Shown: positions 43,669 to 54,617 of the stretch, one piece after another
Numbering within the stretch: the stretch's first letter is position 1
How the letters are laid out: every line of letters begins with the position of its first letter
DNA from: Athripsodes cinereus
Taxonomy: Eukaryota; Arthropoda; Insecta; Trichoptera; Leptoceridae
DNA: 64,000 nt
Assembly (NCBI GenBank): GCA_947579605.1
Contig: OX388327.1
Coordinates: 7,179,122-7,243,121, forward strand
Direction: 5' to 3'
Notes under the pieces: generated by a model
What the model was told of the DNA's origin: nothing
The model's input: only the letters and a program-made list of their open reading frames with translations
Databases searched by the model: none
Made by a program: the position numbers and the translations under genes

Positions 43669-44012
43669 CTGGACAATTTATTTGTGGCGGCGTTTAATGA
43701 TCCGTGACCATCTAAGGACGCTGTACTTCTCCTGAACAGTGAAGTTTGAAGTTTAAACATGGTCCTAAACGTGGTGGTGGACTGATTCTCTCTCAGGTCT
43801 GCGGGCAATCTATTCCAGGCAGAATATGGCGCGGCGACGACTCTGAAGCTCCTTTCTGCAAATTTGGAGGTGTTTGGCATATTGGATTTCACGAGTTTCT
43901 TGACAGCAGAAGAGGCTGAGCGCAATGGTCGACTCAGTTTCGACAATGGAATAGAACTAAGTGAGACATAATGTGGGTGCCGTTTGATAGATGGATATAA
44001 TAAGTTTACCAT
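43669..44012 (-). pseudogene. LINE pol C terminus (CR1/L2-like end domain)
   Basis: The minus-strand frame encodes FAERSFRVVAAPYSAWNRLP, ADLRENQSTTTFRTMFKLQT and SLF, the SFR.AAP..WN.LP..LR...S...F...L...LF signature found at the end of CR1, L2 and Rex-type pol proteins. The upstream MVNLLYPSIKRHPHYVSLSS is a shortened remnant. The LINE 3' end (CGCCGCCACAAATAAA) lies right next to the MITE at 43465-43668. The first ATG is only an internal one. Confidence 0.7.
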
Positions 44013-44014
44013 AC

Positions 44015-44800
44015 AATTTTATTTTAAAGATCTGATATTGTTTTTAGTTTTTTTTCATAACTTTTATTATTGGAAGTTTGTAATTAAATATGTATTTTGT
44101 ATATTAATTATTTTCAAAATAATTTTGTTATATTTAATGTTAATTACTTTTGGTAATTACACGTAATTTTATAGCTATTTTCAGATATATCAAAGGTTCT
44201 AAAATTATTTTTTTTCATTAAAATACAAGCAATATAACCCATCAGATGTGATGATGAAAAATCAACCTGTACCTACCTAGATATATACAATCACTTTTTC
44301 TGCTATTAGGATTTTTCTACTCGTAAAATGAAACATCTTCTCTGTGATATTAATATCCTCTATGCATAAAGAGGTAGATCTCTGAAGATGTGATGTCATG
44401 CTTGATAACATAGATTCTATCCTGTTCCTACTCGGGATTTTTTCTAGGAGATGCATGGTAAGAGATCGTCTGGGGACTTCCATTTATCCGATTATATTAA
44501 TTCTACACTAGCAAATTTTTCCACACAAGAGGTGCCATGGTGGGCGGCCTGAAGGACTGGCCGGCCAAAACCCACGGTTGTGGAATCTTTTGACTATACT
44601 TCTTCGATGTCCCTCTAGCTGAGAGAAGTATATACACACATACAATAAAAGCATTTCCAGATAAAAAAGAATATAAAAATATGTGTCAATCAGTATAAAA
44701 TACACACATTCATTCACACATTAGTAGGTACAGGGCGCAAGGAGAAGCAGTAGTTATGCAAGTTTTTTTTTTACTTAGAACTATTTTCCATTCTTCTCCT
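44015..44800. other. Unassigned stretch
   Basis: T-rich from 44030 to 44170. A G+C-rich segment, GGCGGCCTGAAGGACTGGCC at about 44545, shares GGCCGGCCA with 20069 (TGGCCGGCCAG), maybe from one old repeat. No gene. Confidence 0.35.
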
Positions 44801-44804
44801 TCTT

Positions 44805-45090
44805 CTGTAGGTGCCCTGTCAGGTCCCCCTGACGTTGGCGATCACTCTAGCATAGGCTTCTCGGTCCTGCGCTGTCTGAAACAACGCCTCCACAGCTCCT
44901 ATTCCAGTCCAATCTCGTATATTGCACAGCCACGATGTCTGCCTTCTGCCAGCCCCCCGACGTCCCTCTATTTTGTCTGTCATAATCAACCGTAAAATGT
45001 GTTACTTTTCTCCACGCATTATATGACCCAGATACGAGATCTTACGCACTTTGACATCCAACAGAGTTCTTTGTCCATTCCAGCTCTTCT
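44805..45090 (-). pseudogene. LINE pol C-terminal remnant
   Basis: The minus strand encodes LDVKVRKISYLGHIMRGEK, then after a frame shift MTDKIEGRRGAGRRQTSWL, CNIRDWTGIGAVEALF and QTAQDREAYARVIANVRGT with a stop, followed by GAAGAAGGAGAAG. YLGHIMRG, KIEG.RG.GR...SWL and DR......IANV are classical last motifs of RTE-like pol proteins. At least one frame shift separates the two blocks. Confidence 0.75.
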
Positions 45091-45094
45091 TAAC

Positions 45095-45485
45095 ACCTCT
45101 ACATTTTATTTTCCGTACTTAAGTACTATTTTTACCTGCGATCTTCCAGGGAGACGGCTGTCCTCCTTTGTGTACAACTTATCTTATACCGAATGCAAAT
45201 TAAAAATATAGATACAGTTTAAGAACCAATGCATATAATCGGGTGAGATAGATTGATAATGGTATTTAAAATCATGTATATAATTTTATTGTTCTTTAAT
45301 ATAATGAGATTCACTTTATTATTCCAAATAATTCAAGATAGATAGATAGATGCTCAGATAGTAATTACAATAATATATACATAGGTATCTGATACTTATA
45401 AAATAGATAAATAAATAAAACCAGAGCAGAAAATTAACGAACTAACTAGTTAACTGATTTCCGTTAAAATTTTGATTCACTTCTG
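45095..45485. other. Unassigned stretch
   Basis: AT-rich, with a GATA run (AAGATAGATAGATAGATG) near 45340. No gene. Confidence 0.35.
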
Positions 45486-45486
45486 A

Positions 45487-45540
45487 AATAATTTATTTGG
45501 GTTTATAACAAAACCCAGATATTTAAAAAAAAAAAAAATT
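45487..45540 (+). repeat. SINE 3' tail only
   Basis: ATTTATTTGGGTTTATAACA, then AAACCCAGATATTTAAAAAA. It is the terminal hairpin and A-run of the tRNA-derived SINE without body or head. Confidence 0.6.
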
Positions 45541-45567
45541 GAAAAATATATACCTAGGTATATTTAC

Positions 45568-45785
45568 TAGCTGACCCGGCAAGTGTTGTTTTGCCATATA
45601 CATTATTTCTAGATTACTAATATCACTATTAAAAAATAGGGGTTGATGGTAGAAAGGAAAGAAAGGCAAAGAAAAATTTAGGACTGTATCTATTTTTAAT
45701 GCCTCATCATAAAAAAAAAATTGCCAAAAATTTAAAAAAAAATCGGAGTGAACCACCCTTTTAGGAGTATGGAACATTCAAGAGT
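45568..45785. repeat. Dispersed repeat of unknown class
   Basis: It opens ACTAGCTGACCCGGCAAGTG with TTGTTTTGCCATATA, continues AAAAATAGGGGTTGATGGTA and ends near AATCGGAGTGAACCACCCTT. I recall this type of block as a common dispersed repeat in insect genomes, but I cannot name its element. The 84-codon minus-strand frame across it is not a gene. Confidence 0.4.
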
Positions 45786-45787
45786 GT

Positions 45788-45910
45788 ACCTACTGGGATG
45801 AGAGGCATGGAGGAGCTGTTTCGTGCTCTCAGAAAAAAACAAGATTTCTCCCAGGTGATCGTCAACGTCGGGAGGATCCGACAAGACACGTAAAGAAGAA
45901 GAAGAAACGA
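45788..45910 (+). pseudogene. LINE pol last codons
   Basis: The plus strand reads GMRGMEELFRALRKKQDFSQ, VIVNVGRIRQDT and a stop, then AAGAAGAAGAAGAAACG. It matches the layout of the ends at 44.8 kb (ALFQTAQDREAYARVIANV) and 38.7 kb. Truncated at the 5' side directly after the repeat at 45568-45785. Confidence 0.6.
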
Positions 45911-46257
45911 GTTAAAAAACTAAGCTTTTTGTTAACAGATTAACGATTAATTACTTATTATTAACGTGTTTTCAAACTTTGGATAAAACATTTGTCTCGG
46001 TTCCTCTACTCTAGTTTACATGGTGGGTATGTATTTAGTGTAAAACTATTATTTATTATTATTTATTAATTTATAATTTGATTTAATTAATAATTATAGC
46101 GTAAATATACGTATGAATTGTTAGAATATTGTTATTAACATTATTAGTTGGCGCTGCCTCTGCTGGTTTTGATTTACTTGAGTGATAGTAGCGTACCTAA
46201 TTAAAGATATGCAAACTTTTGGATGTTTAATTTATTTTGTTTTAATTTTATTTCATC

Positions 46258-46325
46258 CATGGTGCATATGTGGTACAGGAGCTCAATATGCGGAACATAT
46301 CCTTTGGGAATGTCCTTTGATGATA
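46258..46325 (+). pseudogene. LINE pol zinc-knuckle fragment
   Basis: The plus strand encodes PWCICGTGAQYAEHILWECP LM. The C.C....(A/T).EH.L..CP pattern is the knuckle at the end of Jockey, R1 and related pol proteins. Only some 23 codons remain. Confidence 0.6.
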
Positions 46326-46329
46326 TACA

Positions 46330-46935
46330 CAGTGTTTTTTTTTGTATAAGTAATTATTACTGGAAATGGACTTATGTCCGATAACTTTCTAGTTTTACTA
46401 TATCAATCATGTGAAAGTATGTACACAGTGTTTTTTTTTTTTTTTAAGTATTATTTTATAATCTAGATTAAAAAGAACTTTTATAGTGTTTCCTCTTCAA
46501 AAACTGAAAAGTTGATTTTTTAAATCAAACACAAATATTTATTTTACGTTAGGTTTGAGAATCGCAGTGTGTGAATTTATTATTTCATATTATATTTTTG
46601 GATAACACAATTTTGGATTCAATTATTATATACCACCGTCATATGTACACTCGCTCATTCAATATTAAAATATATATAATTATGATAGATGGATAGGTAC
46701 CTTATTAACTGTGGAATACGGCGTGGAATTTAAAAACTAATCATTGGGGTATTGAATCTAGTAAGTTAATAGTCCCGGGTCAAAATCCTGGCCAAAACTT
46801 ACTCAATCATTAATGATAAATAAGTATTACATAATCAAATTGTTATGTTTTTGCATATTTTCATCCCAGTTCTTGAAAATATGCAAATGCGTAAAAATGC
46901 ATTTTTGGTATTTCAATTGAGTTACAATCCATTGA
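46330..46935. other. Unassigned, with short direct repeats
   Basis: ACACAGTGTTTTTTTTT occurs at about 46328 and 46422, each followed by a run that includes AAGTA. A B-box-like AGTCCCGGGTCAAAATCCTGG lies near 46771, a possible SINE trace. No gene. Confidence 0.35.
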
Positions 46936-46941
46936 CGCCTC

Positions 46942-47115
46942 ATGAAAATTGGAAAGTTTACTACTGTCAAAGTACAGCATGAAAATAAAGACAAAACAAA
47001 ATTTATGGTCGTTGGAAGGGATGAAGCGACTGTGAGCATTTCCATAAATGGAGTGAGCATCAAACAAGTAAGAGGATTCGTGTACTTGAAAACAAACATT
47101 TACAATAGTTTTTCC
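46942..47115 (+). pseudogene. LINE reverse transcriptase thumb fragment
   Basis: The plus-strand frame encodes ENKDKTKFMVVGRDEATVSI and SINGVSIKQVRGFVYLKTNI. The KTK.MV...(12-15)..I.G..I.QV..F.YL pattern is the segment just after the YADD box, as in the intact copy at 25.5-26.4 kb (VTKTKVLVF ... VDEYVYLG). The frame runs on to 47247 as unrelated sequence. Confidence 0.6.
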
Positions 47116-47424
47116 ATTTTCCATACAAATTCACCGTACGTTATGTGGAATATGTCCACATTCGGGGAAATATTATTAAACAGTCAAATTGTCTTTGCTC
47201 TTGGTGACTCTACGAGAATATTCGTCCTGCTCATCACAGGTGGATAGAACAACATAATATTATGCTGACGTGAGCGACTATACGATGCTGATGTATAAAA
47301 ATTAAACTCATCCAGTACCGTTGGATTACTGATTATACCATTCAGCGATTTGAAAAAATGTCTAGCATTAAATATACTCCTACGATGCTCCAACGTGTTA
47401 TGCCCAAGGCTGCCCATTAGAAAT

Positions 47425-47820
47425 GCAGATGGAAACAGATATTCTTCTTCCAAGTCGATCCCTCAATGCTGCGATCGTAACCACCATGACCCCAAACAAT
47501 AGACAACGCCTCACACACTGTGCCCCCTGCAGCATCTCTCACATAATCTTGTTAGTATTCGGCCCCTGCTTCTTCTTCCTTCGACTCCACCAGACAAAAT
47601 ATATATTTTTTTCCAGATTGTCTGGCTCACGTCTTATAATATGTCCGAAAAAGCTTAATATACGTCTTTGACATATTACAGACAGTCGAGTCTTTATCTG
47701 GAGCTCAGTCAAGAATGACACATTCGTACTGTGGGCCGTCCATAGTACCTATGCGTAGCAACCTTCTCCAACACCACATCTTGAAAGCATCTATTCTGTG
47801 TCTTTCATTGACTCTATTAA
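47425..47820 (-). pseudogene. LINE pol C-terminal remnant, another family
   Basis: The minus-strand frame at 47539-47721 encodes TELQIKTRLSVICQRRILSF then FGHIIRREPDNLEKNIYF. Upstream of it (47721-47820), with frame shifts, IDAFKMWCWRRLLRIGTMD can be read. F.MW.WRR.LRI and RRIL.FFGHI.RR..D.LEK are typical of the same end region in RTE-like pol proteins. Dead copy. Confidence 0.7.
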
Positions 47821-47824
47821 AAGA

Positions 47825-48794
47825 GATATAGATAAACATAATATAAGGATAAAACGTATAAACATAGAATTTTGAATAATAACAAGTTGATGTTAGTCCC
47901 CCCTTTCGTTACATTTTCTTCACTGCCGACTAATTTATTGTCTAAGTAAGTTTGATAGATAATTCCAGTAGGTAGTAAGTATAGGTATATATTATAATAT
48001 TTTGAATAACTAATGATAATGATACATTAGTGCTAAGAGCGAACATAAAATTATTTCAATTATTTATATTAACAACTCGTATATTATTTTTGTGAGAATT
48101 TATTCGGGGCACCCATTACCTACTATCATAGAAAATATAGGGTGGTATAAAAGAAGTTTTAAATTTTCAATTTTTTTTCAGGAATAAATATATATTTTTA
48201 CATTAATCTCTACTACCCTAAGTATCCTAGGGCGATTTTTCACAGGAGCAATTTAAAGTTTTGTTTTTGTAATAAAAATAAAAAATATTAAAAATATCCA
48301 CCTCTAGCAAATTTCGACATGCATTATTATAATAGAAATTAATTACTTTCATTTATAAAATTATCTTGTTTCTCTTATTATCATTCTTATTTTTTCACAC
48401 TTAACTCATTTCGACCAAAATTTGAACTTATGATAGTTTTGCATCAAAGTAATGATTTATTATTATTTTATTTATACCTATATACAACGCAAAATATAAT
48501 TGATTCTCTCTAAATCTCGAATAATTTCGCCGCTGCACACACGTATATTTGCTCATAACAAGATCAATAAGTAAAATAAAAACAAAATAAGTAAAATGAA
48601 ATAGAACATAAAAAATAAACTTAATTTTTAAACGATTTTAGCGTAAAGATTTGTTAAGAAATAAAGCTGCAAAGTTTCTGTATTTTTATTTGGTGAATAA
48701 AAATATTTTGTTATATTTTTATTTGGTGAATAAAAATATATCCTTCCATTTTATGAATATTATGTACATATAAATTTTTTTTTCTGTCTTTTAC
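47825..48794. other. Unassigned AT-rich stretch with a short tandem repeat
   Basis: No gene. TATTTTTATTTGGTGAATAA with AAATAT occurs twice in tandem at about 48679-48740 (period about 35 bp); the repeat is partly self-complementary. The stretch ends at the target duplication of the LTR element. Confidence 0.5.
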
Positions 48795-48798
48795 ACTT

Positions 48799-51141
48799 TG
48801 TGATGATCCTACCTATTTTAAACCATTCTAAGCTCCGAATTTGCAACATCCTAGCTTCTAAACTATACCTACTGTAATAATTGATGCCCAAACTAGAAGT
48901 GACAACCCTATTCAGCTAGCTAAGAATTGTATGAATTTTCGCATTGTTGCAAATATACGTACGAAATATCGCATTCCTAATTGAATTAATTAACGAATTT
49001 TGGCCTTTCGTGATCGTCTCGATTTATCTATTAACTATTTCAGTAGATTCGGACCCAGTACGTTGTGTTTTGCCGATAATTTTACCTACGTTGTGTATTT
49101 TTAAAATGCAAAATAAGTCACCTGAAATATACATTTCAATAATCAAAAGGAACAACAAAATCACAAAATCAATAAAACAATTTAAATATGAATTTTGATA
49201 CATATTAACTCTGAGATCAACTTTGACGTCAGATCACTTACCTTGAGATACTGTAAAATAACATAATAAAAATAGTGCATAATAAAACATAACGAAATAT
49301 AACATAACAATCATCATAACATAAAATTCAAATAATATTATTCCATACAACATTACGAGAATGTTGTATGGTAACTGGTTGCCGATCTATGTCCCTACAT
49401 AAGATAACCATTTCATAGTTTCTATAGCCGATGTATGTACTTATGTTCTACAACATACCTACTAATTCGTTGCGTCGTAAAGGACAGTGGCGCACCCAAA
49501 AACATAACTTTATTACTTTTGAATATTAATTAAATTTCAACACAATTGCTATGACATCATTTTCAGAGACTAACTACCATGTTAGTGCATGGAAAGCATG
49601 CTGTGTCCATGCTAAAGGGGCGCCGCCTTCGCCCCTTCTCGTCTCAAAACTCGCCATGCCGTTCTTTGAGCCCGTGTGCACTAATCTACATCCCGAATAT
49701 ATAAAATAATATATAATATGTATACTCATTTGAACATGCAGCTATATATATAATAAGAATAATTATAAATATATGTTAAGAAGCTTTGTCATGGACCCTG
49801 GCGGGAAACGGGGCAAGACCCGCATTGACCCTTGTCTCGAAAGCTGAATCGAAGAGATGGGCGCAGGGCTTGCTAACGGTACACCTACATTTCGAAGCAG
49901 GATTAGGACTGGAATTGTTAGTATATAGTATATGTTTCTACAAAGTACATAATACGTCTCGTGCATAATTGTATAATAATAATGATAAATATGTGGTTAC
50001 GAATAGATCAAACCCACACTATAGACACAAGGTAGCTAGTCTAGTGTCGATAGGCAGAAGGGATCCATATCCATAAGGTAATCTCGACAAGATTTAGCTA
50101 TAAAAGACTACATATTTATGGTGAGGTGAATTTAGGTATCATGTAAGTCAAATAAAAATATATTAAGACCAATAAATACATAAATATTACTTATGATTAG
50201 TGTCATGCAAAATATCAAATTTGTTCCTTCCATGATATCGCAGCAATTACAGCATGTTGAACAAGTAGAAAAATCCAGTAAGTTCGTAGAATACAAATGA
50301 CATTCGACGATAAAATATGTAATTAAATTAATAATCAAATAATATCCTTCTCAACATATAACTCCTCTTCAAACTGTATACTCCATCGTTATGGTAAAGT
50401 AAATTAAATAAAAGTATAATATTGGGTAGAGCGGTGCGCCACTGTTATTAGTCTAGTTCTAGATGTGTCGGACCGCGCTATATAAAATCAGCCACAGGTA
50501 CATACATACATACAATAATACTGAAAATAAATGTACATATAACACATAATTCCTTCGTTTTCAAAATCCGTAAAATAATAAATCCTTGAGTACAAATATT
50601 GCCTTGTAGACAACAGACATCCTGAGAGTATCCTAACACCTAGATATAAATAATAAATTAATAATATTAAAAGAAAATCTTATCTTAGACAGCTGGCAGC
50701 ATCACGGATTTTAAGTGCTAATTAAAAGTAATTTAGGATGATCTTTATATATTCCCAATTGTGGAAATATCACTAAAAAATAATGTACTAACTACTACGA
50801 AGGTGGGTAAATAAATATTAAAATATATCGAATTCAAACACTGAGATTAATATGATTGAGTCCCACCTCTCCCAGGCTCAAAACTAAACTGCCCAGAGTA
50901 ATAAGTACTCTGTCTTCAGACCCTGAAAATGTCGACCCAAAGCAACAAAAAAAAACTACATCCATCTCTTCCTGACACACACCGAAATATACCTGTCTCT
51001 GTCTCCTACATAGCTAGTTGTGTTCAACAACCACTTGAAATCAAACTAAGTTTCATTCCTATATTAATTACCTACTACAAATATTCGATCTAGGTATATG
51101 AAAATAATATTTACAGTCTTGTATATATTCATTTCATCACA
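48799..51141 (-). repeat. 3' LTR (minus-strand sense)
   Basis: Second LTR, 2343 bp, long for an insect LTR element. It includes the stem AAGGGGCG/CGCCCCTT with a 7-base loop at 49615-49637 and otherwise AT-rich sequence. The left border abuts the target duplication ACTT. Confidence 0.9.
49615..49637. repeat. GC-rich hairpin in the LTR
   Basis: AAGGGGCG and CGCCCCTT form an 8-bp stem around CCGCCTT. The same hairpin lies in the other LTR at 55434-55456. It is the strongest stem in the otherwise AT-rich LTR. A role in termination or RNA packaging is possible but not shown. Confidence 0.6.
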
Positions 51142-51151
51142 TCCCCCCCTT
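51142..51151 (-). promoter_or_regulatory. Polypurine tract of the LTR element
   Basis: The plus-strand TCCCCCCCTT directly next to the LTR end is AAGGGGGGGA on the minus strand, immediately upstream of that LTR's TGTGATGA. A G-rich purine tract at this spot is the usual plus-strand primer site. Confidence 0.8.
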
Positions 51152-51639
51152 GTGATCATGCTGAAGACAAAATGGATGAGGCATTATCTCACAAACAATT
51201 TTTTTATTTTCTAATTATTTTTCATAATTATTTAATTCCAACTTTCGAGTCCGCCCCTGTTTATTCCGATAGGTCATAGGTACCTCGCCAACTGTGTTCC
51301 TCTATTCATGTCATCAATAATAATAGTACAACCCCAATGCATCCACTTGAGAAATACTCGCTCAATATTATTGCCCTAACATAACATACTATTTATTTTA
51401 TTATTTTGTGTTTCGTTATTATTTTATGTCGTCACATCTACAGAACATAAATATAATAATAACAAGATTGTTCTTATACTTTAATATCCAAGTTGCATTT
51501 TGTTAAAATTCCTTTTCATGTAATCACACATCATTATAATTATTCATAGTCGTTGTGGTTCTTTATAGTCCATATATGCATTCTTCAGGGTGATCCAATT
51601 CGCTGGTAACACCAATCCTGTACTACTAGCCAGATGTCT

Positions 51640-51870
51640 CACATCCATGATTCCTTTGCTGATGCAACCAGTAGTCCTGCAGCACACAACTGATACGCAA
51701 ATCGTCCTCTCCGTACCGACACAAATTCAAGACATTCAAAAACGGCGGCAAACCTCATCGTATCCAAGATGCTAAATGTCTTAACTTCCTAAAACACCCG
51801 TCCTCCCACAGGGCACCCGAAAACTCACGGAAAAAGTGGGAGACCAACTCTCCACCGGCAGCTCATACTA
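51640..51870. repeat. Repeat family A arm carried within the LTR element
   Basis: AATCGTCCTCTCCGTACCGA, GACATTCAAAAACGGCGGCA, AACCTCATCGTATCCAAGAT, CACAGGGCACCCGAAAACTC and GTGGGAGACCAACTCTCCAC. Several T in other copies are C here (CACCCGAAAACTCAC against CACTCGAAAACTTAC), in line with the C-rich plus strand of the interior. Confidence 0.6.
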
Positions 51871-51889
51871 AATAACCATTCATCTCTCA

Positions 51890-52080
51890 GCACCATCACG
51901 CTGCGTCTCAGATGGGGTAGACAGAGAGAACCAAACGACAAATCCTTCTATCTTGGCACACATCCCTCGCCTCCATCACTGCCTTACAATCCCTCACACA
52001 ATTCATACCGATTTCTCCTACTCAACACGCGGCCTTCCATAAGAATTCGATCCACGTGATCAAGCCACATAATTCTACAA
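51890..52080 (-). pseudogene. LINE 3' end carried within the LTR element
   Basis: CACCATCACGCTGCGTCTCA, GATGGGGTAGACAGAGAGAA, TTCATACCGATTTCTCCTAC, TCAACACGCGGCCTTCCATA and GATCCACGTGATCAAGCCAC align with 25490-25670. The pol frame is broken. Confidence 0.65.
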
Positions 52081-54598
52081 GTTGTGCAGCATCCTCCAGC
52101 TAACCAACAAAATTCGTGTTAATGTGTTGACAGTGTGCCTAAATAATTTCAAACGCGAACAGCTAACTCAAAATACCTATAATTATGTACCTAAAATAAA
52201 TCACCCATAATAATACCACAAATAATCAAGAGAAAGATAACATACAATGTTCTTGAAACATCCAGAGGTAAGTGGTGGGAACCCCTCCCTTGATGTATTT
52301 ACACACATTTATGCATATAAGATACAAAACGCAATATTTAAACGAGTTGCATTGACAATATCTACATAATACATCCCAATATGTTATTCTATAATAGGTA
52401 TATAGAATTTCCCTTGTATCCAATATAACAGTCACCTAATGTATATACCTACATATTAGGTATATATATATGAATCGTCCTCATTCATTTCAAAAGTCCT
52501 GAAAAAAAAACACTTATCTATTTCAAACTATATCACACACACAACTAAATATAATACACACAATTGTAACTCCATATGCACATATCATAATATTCGTTCC
52601 ACTTGTAAAATAATAATAACTAAACACTTTATAGTTCACATCTTCACTCTAACACTATTGAATAATATTATTATAATATTTGACACCACAATTTTAAAAT
52701 TATAACACATTAAATAGTTTATTCCATTTGTGACTTCGATAGATTCACAATCGATTCTCAAACTGTTACATCATAGCGTTGTACTTTCTTATCAAATTAC
52801 TTCTCTTCAGCGATTTATGTTATTGTACACCACTCTCTTTTGGGTTAACAGAGAGGATCCAATGCTACATAATCTCATCACATCACCCTTCTGGCCTCCA
52901 ATAAAACTACTATCATCGCTGTCCAAACTTTTCACCAAGTTTCTTGCAAGTAAATCATGTTGGTATCCTACCAACAAATATTCAATTGAAATAATTATCT
53001 CATTTTAGCGCACGCATAATTCCTAATACCCTTTGTCTCAGGTTTCTTTGTTCCATTCAGCAACATCACAATATCAGGCATACAGTTTAACAACCACTGA
53101 TCGTATACATCCCGTTAGGTACTATAATATCCCTATACCTATCTGCTTGCATCTTTATTTAAAACTATAGTTTTTTGTCATTCCAGTAATAATATTATTT
53201 CCACTCTCGTTCTTGGTTTTAAATATTATAACGTATTAATTAATATTTTAGTATTTATAGGTTGTACATCTTATTTCTCTATTTGGAAGACATGATGTGT
53301 TATATCAGCGAACACCAGCCTCTTTCTTCTTAGAATATGTTCATAAATTCGTTTCTTCTTCCAGTCCTCCATTTTAAAATGATAGATACCACCTTTCAGG
53401 GTACTCAAAGAGTTCCAACGTTATCCAATGCGAAGCCCTTGGTTTTGCCCCCCCGGGCTTAAAAGAGTGTAGGTTGTCCCCTCCCCCCCTTAGCCTGTAA
53501 GAACGAATATCCACTATTTCTTCCAGCTAACCGTTTAACATATAACTGTAAAAATAATCACCTAAATCGTGATTTTATCAAAACCTCATCATTCGATTAT
53601 TGCCTATATACTTATCCGCTTCATTCGTATATTGTATTATGTATGTTATCAGATACTCATAAAATCTGGTCTAATATTATTTCAAACTCAATAATATATT
53701 CACCATTCTTACCCCGATAATAAATTTATTTCACACCCCAAATAATTAACTTGACAGAATTCTAAAAGTTTAAAAACAAACACTTAACTTACAAATACTG
53801 TAAAATGTTAAGACCATATCCCCCAAAAAAAATAATAATACCTATTATAATTAGGTACAATTCTTGTCCCTAACAAACATCCACTTGGTACATATAACCA
53901 ACATCAAACTATATACCTACCTATTATTTATCCATTTTACCCAAATACTATAATATCTAAAAATCCTAAAAACTCTAGTCATATACCTACCCATACACAT
54001 AAAATAAACTCCACATACCTAATATTCATGTTTACAAGTCTACTTGGGAATATAATATTCCATTTTTCTAACACCCAATCTTCTTATGAAAGTACATATT
54101 TTTGGTACCTACCTATATACATTATTGAATAAAATAAAGAACTATTCAGGATTTCAACATATATATACCTATCCAATTTTATACCTGAATCACAAGCGCT
54201 CTTTATTAGACTATTCATAAGGACATAATTCCGAATGAACTCTCAAGGGTTCACTATTCTTATGCATAATGTTAGGTATATACCTATAGATAGCCAAACA
54301 CAAATATAATATGTCGCCAAACTCGACTAACACTATAAACTATGGGTCACCAACCCGCGGTTCTCGAAGTAAAAAATCAACAACCAATTTCCTCGCTGCA
54401 TCTACCAAGAATAAATTTTATTTCTCTCCTCAAAAACCAAACACATTCCTCTGTCCATAACCCAGTTCTACTCCTCAAAACCCATTTATGCTTTCCCCCC
54501 CTCCAATATTCATGATTTTAGTTATTTATCATCGCAAACCCAAAACCCACTTCTACTCCGTAAAACCCAGTTTATGTCTGCAATGACAGACATAATAT

Positions 54599-54615
54599 CC
54601 TGATCTGAGGCACCA
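54599..54615 (-). promoter_or_regulatory. Primer binding site of the LTR element
   Basis: On the plus strand CCTGATCTGAGGCACCA ends two bases before the LTR. Read on the minus strand this is TGGTGCCTCAGATCAGG, which starts with the TGG complementary to the CCA end of a tRNA. Position and form are canonical for minus-strand DNA priming. I cannot name the tRNA with certainty. Confidence 0.75.
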
Positions 54616-54617
54616 TT

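Larger units (their letters stand above)
51152..54598 (-). other. Interior of the LTR element, non-coding
   Basis: Nearly 3.5 kb without a retroviral-type frame; the longest open stretch on the plus strand is 92 codons (52730-53008) and on the sense strand about 69 codons, neither with motifs. The plus strand is visibly rich in C and poor in G (for example 52500-54560). It includes a family A arm (about 51640-51870) and a LINE tail (51890-52080). Near the 5' end in element sense, AACCCAGTTCTACTCC and AACCCACTTCTACTCC are direct repeats (54463 and 54543). Confidence 0.75.

Noticed and set aside
48944..49198. 84-codon frame found twice (also 54763-55017) as a conserved gene
   Set aside because: It is repeated only because the two LTRs are nearly identical. 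It has no known motif.
50476..50490. TATATAAAA as the promoter of the LTR element
   Set aside because: It reads on the plus strand, while the primer binding site and polypurine tract put the element on the minus strand.
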